A stretch of DNA of 64,000 bases. Source: Affinundibacterium flavidum (lineage in GTDB: Bacteria > Pseudomonadota > Gammaproteobacteria > Burkholderiales > Burkholderiaceae_D). Of this stretch, positions 38,211 through 47,950 are shown piece by piece. Under the pieces are notes generated by a model. The model had not been told where the DNA came from. It worked only from the letters and a program-made list of their open reading frames with translations, and did not search any database. The stretch's first letter is position 1. Every line of letters starts with the position of its first letter. A program made the translations under genes and the position numbers. The stretch lies in NCBI RefSeq assembly GCF_014284175.1, contig NZ_JACOGA010000004.1, forward strand, positions 248,001-312,000, written 5' to 3'.

Positions 38211-38587
38211 TTAAGGCATAGTCAAATACAAGGCAATCCGGCGTGATTCGCCAGGTGCCAAAGGCTTGCTAGTCGCTTTGTCGAAAGCGGCCATCGCTGC
38301 GCGGTTGCGTTTTTCGACTGCGTCCAGATGATTGCGCTGGGCTTGGCACTAATTGAAGCTTAATTCTCTGCCTTCCAATCTGTAGCTGTAGAGGGCTGTG
38401 CGCTGCTGACTGGTGTGTAGGCCATGATAGTTTTATCTTTGGCGGTTGCTTGCGGGCACACCGCCTAGATATAAGTCACTTTCCCACGGCTATCGGTACA
38501 CTTTTTGACTTTCGCTTGTGCGGCAGTGCTTATAGCTATGCTTATAAATGCCAAGGCATAGCCAAAGATCAGACGTGGAATATTCAT
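38211..38587 (-). pseudogene. Degraded DUF4124-domain protein gene
   Basis: From ATG 38587 the frame reads MNIPRLIFGYALAFISIAIS (signal peptide) then KVKKCTDSRGKVTYI, an in-frame TAG, and AVCPQATAKDKT: the DUF4124 pattern with a stop where Gln or Thr-Gln would be expected. A second stop (TAA) follows near WKAEN. The remaining C-terminus (CQAQRNHLDAVEKRNRAAM, ending RIALYLTMP) continues in another frame to a TAA at 38211. One nonsense change and one frameshift thus break the gene. Confidence 0.75.
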
Positions 38588-39146
38588 GGGGCAGGCTTTC
38601 ATCAAAAACCCTTGCGATTTATGTGGTTGATAATAGTATTCCTCAATTCATTTTTTTGTAAAACCGGAAGTGGTGTAATGCATAGTTGCGCTGGGCAACA
38701 GAGTCACAGAATTTGCGCTAGCTCATGAATAGATCAAACTCTTCGGTTAGCTTTCTTTGTGCCATTTATGATGGAGCGCTGCTGGTAGAGTGAGAAGTTT
38801 TCGCTTAATTTTTCACCTAGGCCCAGCAACTATCAACGAATTTGGCAGAAGCGATCAACATGCAAACAAAAGATACGGGCGACTGGTTATCCGCGCAACA
38901 GGCGGTACAGCCCGATGGAACTGAATTGAGTAATCTTCCCTTAATTAACAAAAAGCTGCCGCCCTTAGTGCAGCAGCAAAGCGAAGTACCGGTGATTTCT
39001 AGCATCCAAGAAAATAGTTCAGAATTCCCTGCGTCAACGTAGTCGCTCATTCATAAAAACACGAAGGGCGATGTCACCTATGATGAAATCGCCCCTCTTT
39101 GTACAAGTCGGAATTATTGCAGCTTATTGCAACTTAATGATGCGAC
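38588..39146. other. Low-coding region with a possible protein remnant
   Basis: No intact gene is supported. Frame + from 38821 to 39042 reads AQQLSTNLAEAINMQTKDTG to SEFPAST after a TAG at 38818, with no start and no family match; it could be a C-terminal fragment. A short stem GGGCGAT/ATCGCCC (about 39066-39094) lies downstream. Confidence 0.35.
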
Positions 39147-40199
39147 TTAACCTATCATGTCTCGTTGCAGGCGACGTGGCACTTCCCAATCCAATTCCCA
39201 ATCGCGTTTCTTTTCTAAAGCATCGATATGTTTGAGTTTTTTGTCTTCTACGAATTTGCCGGACAATACCAATTTAGGTTTAGTCGGTGCAGAGACAAAG
39301 CCGCGTACTTCCCATAGTGAACGCTTAACTGTGGTCGCTGCCAGAATGCCGTAATCAGCACCACAAGTGATGCCTTTTTCTGCTACCAGAGCTTCACCGG
39401 CTTTAATGTATTTCGCGGCATAGATGGTGCCTTTCGTGGCAATCCAACGACCGCTATGGATTTCGCCGTTTAGGCTGGTGATTTGACCGACTGCGCGTAT
39501 CGTTCCCCAAGCGCTGATGTCGCCGTGACTGTGAATCGAGCCCACGTTTAAGTTGCCCTGACAAATCACTTCGCCTGCGAACAAGCCGCCGTTAACCGCG
39601 ATGTCGGTCTCACTAAAAACTTCACCTTTGACATTCACATCGCCATCGACGGCAATCGCAATCGCGCTTAAATGACCGCCGACGTATTGCACTTCGGCGA
39701 CATCCAAGACGTCATCCAATTGCAAATTGCCGTGGCAATCAAGCACGTCGCATGACAGATAACCGAGCACTTGGATATCGCCGTAGCCACCAAAAGTTTC
39801 GTGACGTGCATCGCGCTTTAAGATGGCTGGATGAACTAACTTGTCCATGTAAGCACTACCGTCTTTGGCTGGCTTAGCTTGATCCAGTTCTAGCAAACGC
39901 GCCATCCATTCGGCATTGCAACCAGTCTTAAGCAAAAATTCGACTTCGATATCGCCCGCGCAATCGAGTGCTTGACCAACATACAGAGACTGCACTTTGA
40001 TGTCGCCAGTGACGGTCAATTTGCCGAGACAAAATACTTCCTCGGCTTCGAGATTACCATCGACTAATAAATCGCCACCGATGATGACTTGATTCGTGAT
40101 CTGCAAATCACCTTGAATATGGGCGTCGCCGGTGCTGGCGAATTGTTTGCGTTTAAGTTTTTTCGCCAGGAAAGGCGCGGGTGCTGTCGTCATCGTCAT
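39147..40199 (-). CDS. Polymer-forming (bactofilin-like) beta-helix protein
   Basis: This 350-residue protein consists of repeated short turns (GDLLVDGNLEAEEVFCLGKLTVTGDI; GDVNVKGEVFSETDIAVNGG; GEIHSGRWIATKGTIYAAKYIKAGEAL), which would form a right-handed beta-helix like bactofilin/polymer-forming cytoskeletal proteins. Many Cys residues occur at turn positions. The N-terminus lacks a signal peptide. The exact role (scaffold or structural) is unknown. It lies 26 bp downstream of the DUF1857 gene on the same strand, probably one transcript. Confidence 0.72.
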   Translation of the reverse strand: MTMTTAPAPFLAKKLKRKQFASTGDAHIQGDLQITNQVIIGGDLLVDGNLEAEEVFCLGKLTVTGDIKVQSLYVGQALDCAGDIEVEFLLKTGCNAEWMARLLELDQAKPAKDGSAYMDKLVHPAILKRDARHETFGGYGDIQVLGYLSCDVLDCHGNLQLDDVLDVAEVQYVGGHLSAIAIAVDGDVNVKGEVFSETDIAVNGGLFAGEVICQGNLNVGSIHSHGDISAWGTIRAVGQITSLNGEIHSGRWIATKGTIYAAKYIKAGEALVAEKGITCGADYGILAATTVKRSLWEVRGFVSAPTKPKLVLSGKFVEDKKLKHIDALEKKRDWELDWEVPRRLQRDMIG

Positions 40200-40225
40200 A
40201 TTGGGCTCTTAGTCTTGGTGAAAAA

Positions 40226-40708
40226 TCAGGTTGGCAAGGAATCTAAACGTCCGGCTTCGGCTAGTTCGCGGATCAGGCGTATGGTATCAACATCGGCTTC
40301 TTCATAAGCAGAACGACGATAAGCGTTATACATCTCATTCTCCGCATCTTGTTCGACGGTATGGCCGCTGTCATACACAAAGCGCACAAATAAGGCTTCG
40401 GGCACTGGCTCTTCTATGCTCATGCGCAGGGATGATTGTGGAATATCTTTTTGCGCAGGCACATCATAATGCACATGCTGCTGATGAACGAAACTAACTT
40501 GATCGGCAATACGCAAATCACCGTAACGCAAATTGCGTGACATGGTCACTTCGCTGCGCTCTGTGATGCTGCATTCATCAATGTAATCAACAAATAATTT
40601 GGGCGACTCTGCGCGCAAAATCAGGCCGCGCCATAACTGTTCACGCGTAATTACCAGTATCGCGGGATTGCTCAGGTCATTGATTTCGACCAGATGTTCA
40701 AATTTCAT
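40226..40708 (-). CDS. DUF1857/AtaL-like START-fold protein
   Basis: This 160-residue protein begins MKFEHLVEINDLSNPAILVI and continues TREQLWRGLILRAESP, the DUF1857 (AtaL-like, SRPBCC superfamily) signature. Family members are small hydrophobic-ligand-binding folds of unknown function. ATG 40708 follows aagga at 6 bp; the longer frame to 40759 has no such site. It is upstream of the bactofilin-like gene. Confidence 0.82.
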   Translation of the reverse strand: MKFEHLVEINDLSNPAILVITREQLWRGLILRAESPKLFVDYIDECSITERSEVTMSRNLRYGDLRIADQVSFVHQQHVHYDVPAQKDIPQSSLRMSIEEPVPEALFVRFVYDSGHTVEQDAENEMYNAYRRSAYEEADVDTIRLIRELAEAGRLDSLPT

Positions 40709-40855
40709 AGTAAATCCTTGTTGTATCGGTGTCGCACAAATGGCAGGCTCAGGTGGCACTTCACTCTATACACTTTCACCGCGCTTTGATCCCATTTTTC
40801 TGCGTTTTGGTGCCGCAAACTTATGCTTTCAGTTTATACCTCTTAGTGCCCGCGA

Positions 40856-41260
40856 TTAAGTACTTTTCGTCGTCAACGCAATCCAAAAGAGGTTTGCCCA
40901 TGCGAATAAAAAAGCCAAGCCGCCAATTGGCGTGATCGCGCCGAGTATGCGTATCCCGCTCAATGCCAACGCGTATAAACTGCCACTGAATAGCAAGATG
41001 CCCAGCAACATCGCGATCGCGCTGCGACGAATAGTGCGAGCAGGCCAAGGTTGCGACAAACTCGCCAAAGCAAATAATGCTAGACCGTGCAGCATTTGAT
41101 ATTGCACCGCGGTTTGCCAAATTGCGAGCATCTCACTACTTAGTTGGGATTTTAGGCCGTGCGCGCCAAAGGCTCCGGCAGCAATTGCGATAAATAAATT
41201 CAAGGCACCAAAAGCAAGCAGATGACGCTCTTGCAGCCATTTTTGCTGATCGTCTTGCAT
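40856..41260 (-). CDS. DUF423 family inner-membrane protein (YgdD-like)
   Basis: This 134-residue protein has four membrane segments. The family signature FIAIAAGAFGAHGLKSQLSSE followed by WQTAVQYQMLHGLALFALA is evident. Function is not established. The N-terminal 15 residues (MQDDQQKWLQERHLL) are polar. Confidence 0.88.
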   Translation of the reverse strand: MQDDQQKWLQERHLLAFGALNLFIAIAAGAFGAHGLKSQLSSEMLAIWQTAVQYQMLHGLALFALASLSQPWPARTIRRSAIAMLLGILLFSGSLYALALSGIRILGAITPIGGLAFLFAWANLFWIALTTKST

Positions 41261-41333
41261 AAAAATCCCGAAAAAAGCGATACCACTGTGATCGCCGCAA
41301 GCGGCAGCGAACTAAGTAAACAAAATTGCAGGC

Positions 41334-41362
41334 GAAAAAAATGACCGGACGAGCCGGTCATT
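41334..41362 (-). terminator. Rho-independent terminator for the indolepyruvate oxidoreductase gene
   Basis: AATGACCGG (41340-41348) pairs with CCGGTCATT (41354-41362). On the minus strand it is followed by seven T. Confidence 0.85.
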
Positions 41363-41411
41363 TCCCTTACACACCTACACTACACACACAAACATTTTAG
41401 CACGTACTTGA

Positions 41412-44400
41412 TCAAGCTGCAGACTTTGCTGTCGTTGTGACTGTTGCAACCATACCAAATTCTGCTAATAATTTCGCTTCTTTCTCTTTTGCCAACTTGA
41501 AATGACGCTCTTTGACATGACCGTAACCGCGAATATCCTCTGGAATGCTCGCAATCGCGACCGCTTTTGATATATTGTCAGCATTCAATTGCGGTAATAA
41601 TTTGCCAATTAATTGCTTGTACTCGATAGGCAAAGCACGCTCCATGCGACGCTCTTCAGTGTAGCCGAACACGTCTAAGGCGGTACCACGCAAAGATTTC
41701 AAGCCTGCCAATACGCCGAAGGCTTTCATCATCCATGGGCCGAATTGTTGCTTAATCAACTCACCTTTATCATTGCGCTTTGCCAACAATGGTGGAGCGA
41801 GGTGGAAATTGATCGCGTAATCACCTTCAAACATATCAGCAATTTTTTGCTTAAATTTGCCATCGGTGTACAGGCGTGCGACTTCGTATTCGTCTTTGTA
41901 CGCCATCAGTTTAAACAAATACTTCGCCACTGCTTCGGTCAAACGTAAACCTTTGCCATCGACCAGTTCGCTTTCTGCCGCTTTTACTTGATTCACAAAA
42001 TCGCTATAGATTTGCGCATACGCTGCATTTTGATAGTCGGTCAAGAAAGCCACGCGTTTCGCAATCGTATCGTCCAGGGTTGGTGCACGCTTGAGCTCGA
42101 TGACTTGTGCTGGCGTGGTTAAGCGCTGTACCGCCGCCAAATCATTCGCAGCAATCCGCCCCCAGTTGAAGGCTTGTTTATTGAAGTCGATCTGCACGCC
42201 ATTCAATTCAATCGCCCGCATCAAAGCCGCTTCAGTCAAGGGCACCCAAGCTTTTTGCCAAGAGTAACCGAGCATGAACATATTTGCCGCGATACTATCG
42301 CCCATCAAAGCGGTGGCGATCGTCGTCGCATCCACCATATCAACACGATCTTGACCACAAGCTTTACGGATCTCGGCTTCAGCAGAACCTGCTGGGAATT
42401 GCCAGTTAGGATTCTTAATAAAGGTCGCAGTCGGGCTGCTGCTGGCATTGATCGCGCCTTGAGTACGGCCTTCGCCCATACGGGATACCGCATCTTTACC
42501 CGCAGTCACGATCAAATCGCAACCTATGACCAGATCGGCCATGCCAGTACCAACGCGCGTTGATTGTATGTCTTCAGCTTTATCCGCTAAACGTACATGC
42601 GACATCACCGCGCCACCTTTTTGCGCCAAACCTGTCATGTCCAGCACAGAACAAGATTTACCTTGCAAGTGCGCGGCCATCGCCATGATCTGACCAATCG
42701 TGATCACACCTGTACCACCAACGCCCGTCACGATCACGCCATACGGCGTTGCGGTGCTTGGTAATACTGGTGCTGGCAAACTGCTGACATCAAATGCACC
42801 GCCTGCTTCAACCTTGGTCTTGGCTGGCTTTTTCAACTTGCCGCCTTCTACCGTCACAAAACTTGGGCAGAAACCATTCACGCAGGAATAATCTTTATTG
42901 CACGAAGATTGATTGATCTGACGCTTGCGACCAAATTCTGTTTCCAATGGCTCTATCGACAAGCAATTCGATTGCACGCCACAATCACCACAGCCTTCAC
43001 AGACGGCTTCATTGATCACGGCACGTTTGGCTGGATCAGGGAAACCTGGCTTGCCGTCTTTGCCGATTTTTTTGCGGCGACGACGCTTTTCAGATGCACA
43101 GGTCTGATCATAAATCATCGCGGACACGCCTTTGCATTCACGCAATTCGCGTTGTACCGCATCGAGTTCGCTGCGATGACGGATCGTCACGCCCGCTGCC
43201 CATGGATAATTCGCTGGATACTTTTCTGGCTCGTCGGTCACCACGATAATCGGTGACACGCCTTCTGCCGCAATTTGGCGAGAAATCATGCCCGGATCGA
43301 GTGGACCGTCAAATTCCTGACCACCCGTCATCGCGACCGCATCGTTAAACAAAATCTTGTAAGTAATATTCACGTTACCAGAAACCGCTGCGCGGATCGC
43401 CAATAGGCCAGAGTGGTAATAAGTACCGTCACCCAGATTGGAGAAAATATGCTTCTCATTGGTAAACGGTGCCGCCCCAACCCAAGTCACGCCTTCGCCG
43501 CCCATGTGGGTGAAGGTCGTGGATTCACGGTCCATCCAAGTCACCATGTAGTGACAGCCGATACCGGCTAAAGCACGGCTACCTTCTGGCACTTTGGTCG
43601 ATGTATTGTGTGGACAACCTGAGCAGAAATGCGGGATACGATCTTTGTTCGCATCTGGTTTGGATACGGAATTCAGAGCCGCTTCTTTCGCTTCTAAATA
43701 AGCGACGCGCTCTTTGACTTGTTGTTCGACTGGATGACCAGCGAAGTAACGGCTGATACGCGATGCAATCGCATGGGCGATCTGTGCTGGACTGAGTTCA
43801 TACGTCGCTGGCAATAACCATTCGCCGTGACCGCTACCCTGAATATTGGTCCACTCACCGGTATCGTCAAACTTACCAACCACGCGTGGACGTGCTGCTT
43901 CTTCCCAGTGATAGAGCTCTTCTTTCAAAGCGTATTCGAGAATTTGACGCTTTTCTTCGACTACCAGAATTTCTTCCAAGCCAGTCGCAAATTCGCGCAC
44001 GCCGTCGGATTCTAATGGCCAAGTCAAACCAATTTTGTAAAGACGAATGCCGATATCTTTCGCGACTTGTTCATCGATGCCCAAGTCCGCCAAAGCCTGA
44101 CGTGTATCGAGGTAAGACTTACCCGCAGTGATAATACCGATCTTGGCTTTCGGGCTATCCCAAATAATTTGATTCAGTTTATTCGCACGGGCATACGCTA
44201 AAGCTGCATACCATTTGTAATTATTCATGCGCGTTTCTTGCTCCAGAATTGGGTCTGGTGTTCGAATATGCACGCCATCCGCTGGCATCACGAAATCAGT
44301 AGGAATCACTGGTTTAACACGATCAGGATCGATATCGACCACGCAGCCAGATTCCACGATATCGGTCACGCATTTCATCGCTACCCACAAACCGGTGTAA

Positions 44401-45017
44401 CGCGACATCGCGATACCGTGCAGGCCGTAGTCCAGATATTCTTGGACTGAAGATGGGTACAGCACAGGAATACCGCAAGCTTTCAGAATGTGTTCACTTT
44501 GATGCGCAGCGGTAGAAGATTTCGCCGCATGATCATCACCAGCAATCACCAAAACACCACCGTGTGGCGAAGTACCTGCCAAGTTCGCATGTTTAAATAC
44601 GTCACCGCAACGATCCACGCCCGGACCTTTGCCATACCAAATACCGAACACGCCATCGTATTTTGCGCCAGGGAATAAATTCACTTGCTGCGTGCCCCAG
44701 ACCGAAGTCGCGGCTAAGTCTTCATTCACGCCAGGGTGAAATTTGACGTGATATTTGTCTAAATGCTTCTTAGCTTTGGCGGCTGTAGTATCAACCGCAC
44801 CGAGCGGTGAGCCGCGATAGCCAGTTAAGAAACCAGCCGTATTCAAACCAGCTTTTTCATCGGCTTGACGTTGCAACATGGTCAGACGAATCAAGGCTTG
44901 CGTGCCAGTCATAAAGGCGCGACCACGCTCTAAAGTGTACTTGTCGTCGAGAGAGATATTCGTATTGATTGCGGCATCCGCTATAGCGGATTGCTCGTTT
45001 TTATTTGGGGAATTCAT
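41412..45017 (-). CDS. Fused indolepyruvate ferredoxin oxidoreductase (IorA-IorB type)
   Basis: This 1,201-residue enzyme oxidatively decarboxylates aryl-2-oxo acids to acyl-CoA, with thiamine pyrophosphate and iron-sulfur clusters. The N-terminal half has the pyrimidine-binding and transketolase-like parts and a TPP region (CSGCPHNTSTKVPEG; GGQEFDGPLDPGM). A 4Fe-4S motif CEGCGDCGVQSNC lies near 675. The pyruvate/ketoisovalerate gamma domain (GVGGTGVITIGQIMAMAAH) and a helical extension form the C-terminus. Single-chain fusions of this length are typical of proteobacteria. It probably functions in aromatic amino-acid catabolism. It is monocistronic. Confidence 0.93.
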   Translation of the reverse strand: MNSPNKNEQSAIADAAINTNISLDDKYTLERGRAFMTGTQALIRLTMLQRQADEKAGLNTAGFLTGYRGSPLGAVDTTAAKAKKHLDKYHVKFHPGVNEDLAATSVWGTQQVNLFPGAKYDGVFGIWYGKGPGVDRCGDVFKHANLAGTSPHGGVLVIAGDDHAAKSSTAAHQSEHILKACGIPVLYPSSVQEYLDYGLHGIAMSRYTGLWVAMKCVTDIVESGCVVDIDPDRVKPVIPTDFVMPADGVHIRTPDPILEQETRMNNYKWYAALAYARANKLNQIIWDSPKAKIGIITAGKSYLDTRQALADLGIDEQVAKDIGIRLYKIGLTWPLESDGVREFATGLEEILVVEEKRQILEYALKEELYHWEEAARPRVVGKFDDTGEWTNIQGSGHGEWLLPATYELSPAQIAHAIASRISRYFAGHPVEQQVKERVAYLEAKEAALNSVSKPDANKDRIPHFCSGCPHNTSTKVPEGSRALAGIGCHYMVTWMDRESTTFTHMGGEGVTWVGAAPFTNEKHIFSNLGDGTYYHSGLLAIRAAVSGNVNITYKILFNDAVAMTGGQEFDGPLDPGMISRQIAAEGVSPIIVVTDEPEKYPANYPWAAGVTIRHRSELDAVQRELRECKGVSAMIYDQTCASEKRRRRKKIGKDGKPGFPDPAKRAVINEAVCEGCGDCGVQSNCLSIEPLETEFGRKRQINQSSCNKDYSCVNGFCPSFVTVEGGKLKKPAKTKVEAGGAFDVSSLPAPVLPSTATPYGVIVTGVGGTGVITIGQIMAMAAHLQGKSCSVLDMTGLAQKGGAVMSHVRLADKAEDIQSTRVGTGMADLVIGCDLIVTAGKDAVSRMGEGRTQGAINASSSPTATFIKNPNWQFPAGSAEAEIRKACGQDRVDMVDATTIATALMGDSIAANMFMLGYSWQKAWVPLTEAALMRAIELNGVQIDFNKQAFNWGRIAANDLAAVQRLTTPAQVIELKRAPTLDDTIAKRVAFLTDYQNAAYAQIYSDFVNQVKAAESELVDGKGLRLTEAVAKYLFKLMAYKDEYEVARLYTDGKFKQKIADMFEGDYAINFHLAPPLLAKRNDKGELIKQQFGPWMMKAFGVLAGLKSLRGTALDVFGYTEERRMERALPIEYKQLIGKLLPQLNADNISKAVAIASIPEDIRGYGHVKERHFKLAKEKEAKLLAEFGMVATVTTTAKSAA

Positions 45018-45296
45018 GCTGCCTCCGGGATTTTTTTGATTTGGCTTGAATATGCCTTCGCCCTGAAACGAAAAATGCGAGCTTGTGGCTGCATCATACG
45101 CTCAAAGCCTACTAATTTACGAGGCTCGCACAGTAACATGTGTCCTATTCGCCCCCCATGCACAGTCACCACCAAAAAGACCAGTACAGTATGACTGACA
45201 ATTAAGTAAAGTGTACTGGTCAATCCATGGATTTCACTCTTTATATTGCTTAGACTAGCACTTCCCAAGCCATGCTTACTGGCTACGATTACAGGC

Positions 45297-45308
45297 TATA
45301 ATCCCTGC
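45297..45308 (+). promoter_or_regulatory. -10 box abutting the dapF start, suggesting a leaderless mRNA
   Basis: A perfect TATAAT (45297-45302) ends 6 bp before ATG 45309, the normal distance to a transcription start. No Shine-Dalgarno sequence is present. The -35 region (about 45274-45280) is weak. Confidence 0.45.
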
Positions 45309-46166
45309 ATGAAACTTAAATTCACCAAAATGCACGGTGCGGGCAATGACTTTATTGTGATTGACGCCATCAATCAATCCATCCATTTTTCTGCCGAACA
45401 ATGGCGCGCCTTGGCGGATCGCCGCTTTGGCATTGGAGCTGACCAAATTTTAGTGGTCGAAGCGCCACCGACACCCGATCTGGATTTTCGCTATCGCATA
45501 TTTAATGCCGACGGCGGCGAAGTTGAGCAATGCGGCAACGGTTCACGCGCCTTTGTCCGTTTTGTGGTTGACAAAGGTTTGACTACTAAATCAACGATAC
45601 GTGTATTGACCATGTCCGGCGTGATCGAACCAAGTATCGCCAGCGATGGCCAGATTACCGTCAATATGGGTGTCCCGAGTTTTGTCCCTGCAGATTCACA
45701 TTTTGATGCCGAAGGTCTGACGACAGAAGAACAGGCGAATGCGACTTTGTATCTCTTGCCTTTGTCCGACCATGTAGTCGAAATAAGCTGCGTCTCTATG
45801 GGCAATCCACATGCTGTACAGATCGTCAAAGATGTTAAGCATCATGCTGTCGCCAGTGAAGGTCCGACAATCGAGCATCATCCTTTATTCGCAAAACGTG
45901 TGAACGCAGGCTTTATGCAAGTCGATGATGCTCAGCATATCCAATTGCGTGTTTATGAGCGCGGTGCTGGTGAAACACTGGCCTGTGGCACGGGTGCTTG
46001 CGCAGCGGTCGTTTCTGGGATTCAACGCGGCGTGCTGCAAAGCCCGGTTGAAGTACGGATGCGCGGCGGCGATTTGCAAATCGCCTGGGCTGGCGCAGGA
46101 CAACCGGTCTATTTGAGTGGACCTGCCGTTGCCGTCTTTGAAGGTGAAATCGAGATCGCTGATTAA
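45309..46166 (+). CDS. dapF: Diaminopimelate epimerase
   Basis: DapF interconverts LL- and meso-diaminopimelate for lysine and peptidoglycan synthesis. The 285 residues start [15 protein letters not shown]. The two catalytic cysteines are Cys75 (EQCGNGSR) and Cys226 (ACGTGAC). ATG 45309 is the family start; the frame open upstream to 45246 has no support. It is followed by DUF484 and xerC, the same order as dapF-xerC clusters in Pseudomonas and enterobacteria. Confidence 0.96.
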   Translation: MKLKFTKMHGAGNDFIVIDAINQSIHFSAEQWRALADRRFGIGADQILVVEAPPTPDLDFRYRIFNADGGEVEQCGNGSRAFVRFVVDKGLTTKSTIRVLTMSGVIEPSIASDGQITVNMGVPSFVPADSHFDAEGLTTEEQANATLYLLPLSDHVVEISCVSMGNPHAVQIVKDVKHHAVASEGPTIEHHPLFAKRVNAGFMQVDDAQHIQLRVYERGAGETLACGTGACAAVVSGIQRGVLQSPVEVRMRGGDLQIAWAGAGQPVYLSGPAVAVFEGEIEIAD

Positions 46167-46226
46167 AATCGGGCGTCACGCAACACCATCCAACCATTAG
46201 ATAACTAAGTTAGATCACCGAGTTCA

Positions 46227-46892
46227 ATGATTATGAATAGCAATGACATCGCAGAATTTTTGAGTCAACATCCGCATTTCTTTGAAGAACATGCGGAACT
46301 ATTGGCGCAAATAAAACTGACTAGCCCTGTCATGGGACGTACCATTTCTTTGCAAGAGCGACAAATGGAAGTCGTACGTGAAAAATTGAAAGTCATGGAA
46401 TTACGCCTGTCAGACTTAATGCGTGTCGCGCAGGAAAACGATGTCATCACGGATCGTTTCCAACAATGGACGCGTGAACTTTTGTTAGCGCGCAATGATG
46501 TCGATTTGCCGTATATTTTAACGCGCAGCCTGCAAGAAATATTTAACTTGCCGCATGCCACCTTACGTCTTTGGCATGTGGGTGCAGACTTCAAACACAC
46601 TTGGTTTGCCGCCGAAACAACGGAAGATGTGCAATTGTTCGCAAAAGGATTACGCAATCCATTTTGCGGCGCGAACAACGACTTCGAAGCGGCTGGCTGG
46701 ATAGAATCTGAACAGGCAATCGCCTCCATCGCGATGTTGCCCTTACGCCTAAGTGCTGACGAAACCTGCTTTGGACTCTTAGTCTTAGGCTCACCCGATC
46801 CGGCACGATTCACCAAAGAAATGGCCACCGATTTTTTGACAAAAATCGCCGACACCTCAAGCGCCGCTTTGATGTGTATGATTGATCTCTAA
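46227..46892 (+). CDS. DUF484 family protein (GAF-like)
   Basis: This 221-residue protein begins MIMNSNDIAEFLSQHPHFFEEHAELLAQI, the DUF484 signature, with an N-terminal helix and coiled coil (about 40-75) and a GAF-like domain to the C-terminus. The family is nearly always found between dapF and xerC; its role is unknown. It is 60 bp after dapF and 18 bp before xerC. Start could also be Met3. Confidence 0.9.
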   Translation: MIMNSNDIAEFLSQHPHFFEEHAELLAQIKLTSPVMGRTISLQERQMEVVREKLKVMELRLSDLMRVAQENDVITDRFQQWTRELLLARNDVDLPYILTRSLQEIFNLPHATLRLWHVGADFKHTWFAAETTEDVQLFAKGLRNPFCGANNDFEAAGWIESEQAIASIAMLPLRLSADETCFGLLVLGSPDPARFTKEMATDFLTKIADTSSAALMCMIDL

Positions 46893-46910
46893 ACTTATAG
46901 AATCTCTCCT

Positions 46911-47837
46911 ATGACTACCACCACGCAGAACGATTGGATACAACAGTATCTCAACGTTTTGCGGCAGCAGCGTCAATTATCTGAACACACCGTCAGTGCT
47001 TACGCACTCGATTTGGCAGAACTGCTAAGCTACGCGCAACACAAAGAATTGGCGAGTCTGACGTATTTTGATATCCGCCGCCTGACTTCACAACTGCATG
47101 CCCAAGAACTCAATCCGCGTAGTATCGCTCGCAAATTATCGAGCTGGCGCGGTTTTTATCGCTGGCTGGCAGAGCAAATATCTATGCCCGCCAACCCAGT
47201 TGAAGGTATCAAGGCGCCGAAGAAGGCCAAATCACTACCGAAAGCCCTGGGTGCCGACGATGCAGTACAGTTAGTCGCGCATCACGGCAGCGATGAAGCT
47301 TCACCTTTAGCCAATCGTGCGATGTTTGAACTCTTGTATTCCAGTGGCTTGCGGGTATCTGAATTAGTCGGCCTGGATGTGCGAGATTGCAGCGATGCCA
47401 GCTATCAAAGTTTGGGTTGGGTCGATTTCGCCCAAGCTGAGGTGCGTGTTACAGGCAAGGGCAATAAACAAAGAATCGTCCCGGTCGGCAAACCCGCGTT
47501 AGCGGCATTGCAAGATTGGCTAGCGATACGCCCCACGCTGGTGAAAACCGCTGAGCACGCCTTGTTTCTGAATGAACGTGGGAATCGCATGTCGGTGCGC
47601 TCTGTGCAACTACGGCTGAAGGCACATGCGCAAACTATCGGTATTCCGGCGGATGTTCATCCGCATGTATTACGTCATTCATTCGCCTCACATGTATTGC
47701 AATCTTCCGGCGATTTGCGCGCAGTACAAGAAATGCTAGGTCATCGCTCTATCGCTGCGACGCAGGTTTACACCGCACTGGACTTCCAACATTTGGCACA
47801 GGTCTATGACGCCACCCATCCGCGGGCAAAGAAATAA
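46911..47837 (+). CDS. xerC: Site-specific tyrosine recombinase XerC
   Basis: XerC with XerD resolves chromosome dimers at dif. The 308 residues have an N-terminal SAM-like core-binding domain (8-95) and catalytic residues Arg148, Lys183, His252, Arg255, His278 and the nucleophile Tyr287 (QVYTALDF). It follows the dapF-DUF484 pair, the conserved context, so it is the housekeeping XerC and not an integron or phage integrase. Confidence 0.95.
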   Translation: MTTTTQNDWIQQYLNVLRQQRQLSEHTVSAYALDLAELLSYAQHKELASLTYFDIRRLTSQLHAQELNPRSIARKLSSWRGFYRWLAEQISMPANPVEGIKAPKKAKSLPKALGADDAVQLVAHHGSDEASPLANRAMFELLYSSGLRVSELVGLDVRDCSDASYQSLGWVDFAQAEVRVTGKGNKQRIVPVGKPALAALQDWLAIRPTLVKTAEHALFLNERGNRMSVRSVQLRLKAHAQTIGIPADVHPHVLRHSFASHVLQSSGDLRAVQEMLGHRSIAATQVYTALDFQHLAQVYDATHPRAKK

Positions 47838-47950
47838 TCCGATTCCAAGCGGATGACATTTGTCATACAAAATTGGTGGCAATCTGCTCTAAAAATTCAA
47901 GCGAGATGCCGCCATACTCTCTCCATCAACACTGACCAATGGAGACGACC

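Noticed and set aside
38817..39050. A 77-residue minus-strand ORF rich in Cys
   Set aside because: There is no ribosome site or family. The opposite frame looks more protein-like but has no start.
46911..47837. XerC as a phage or integron integrase
   Set aside because: The dapF-DUF484-xerC order is the conserved housekeeping context.
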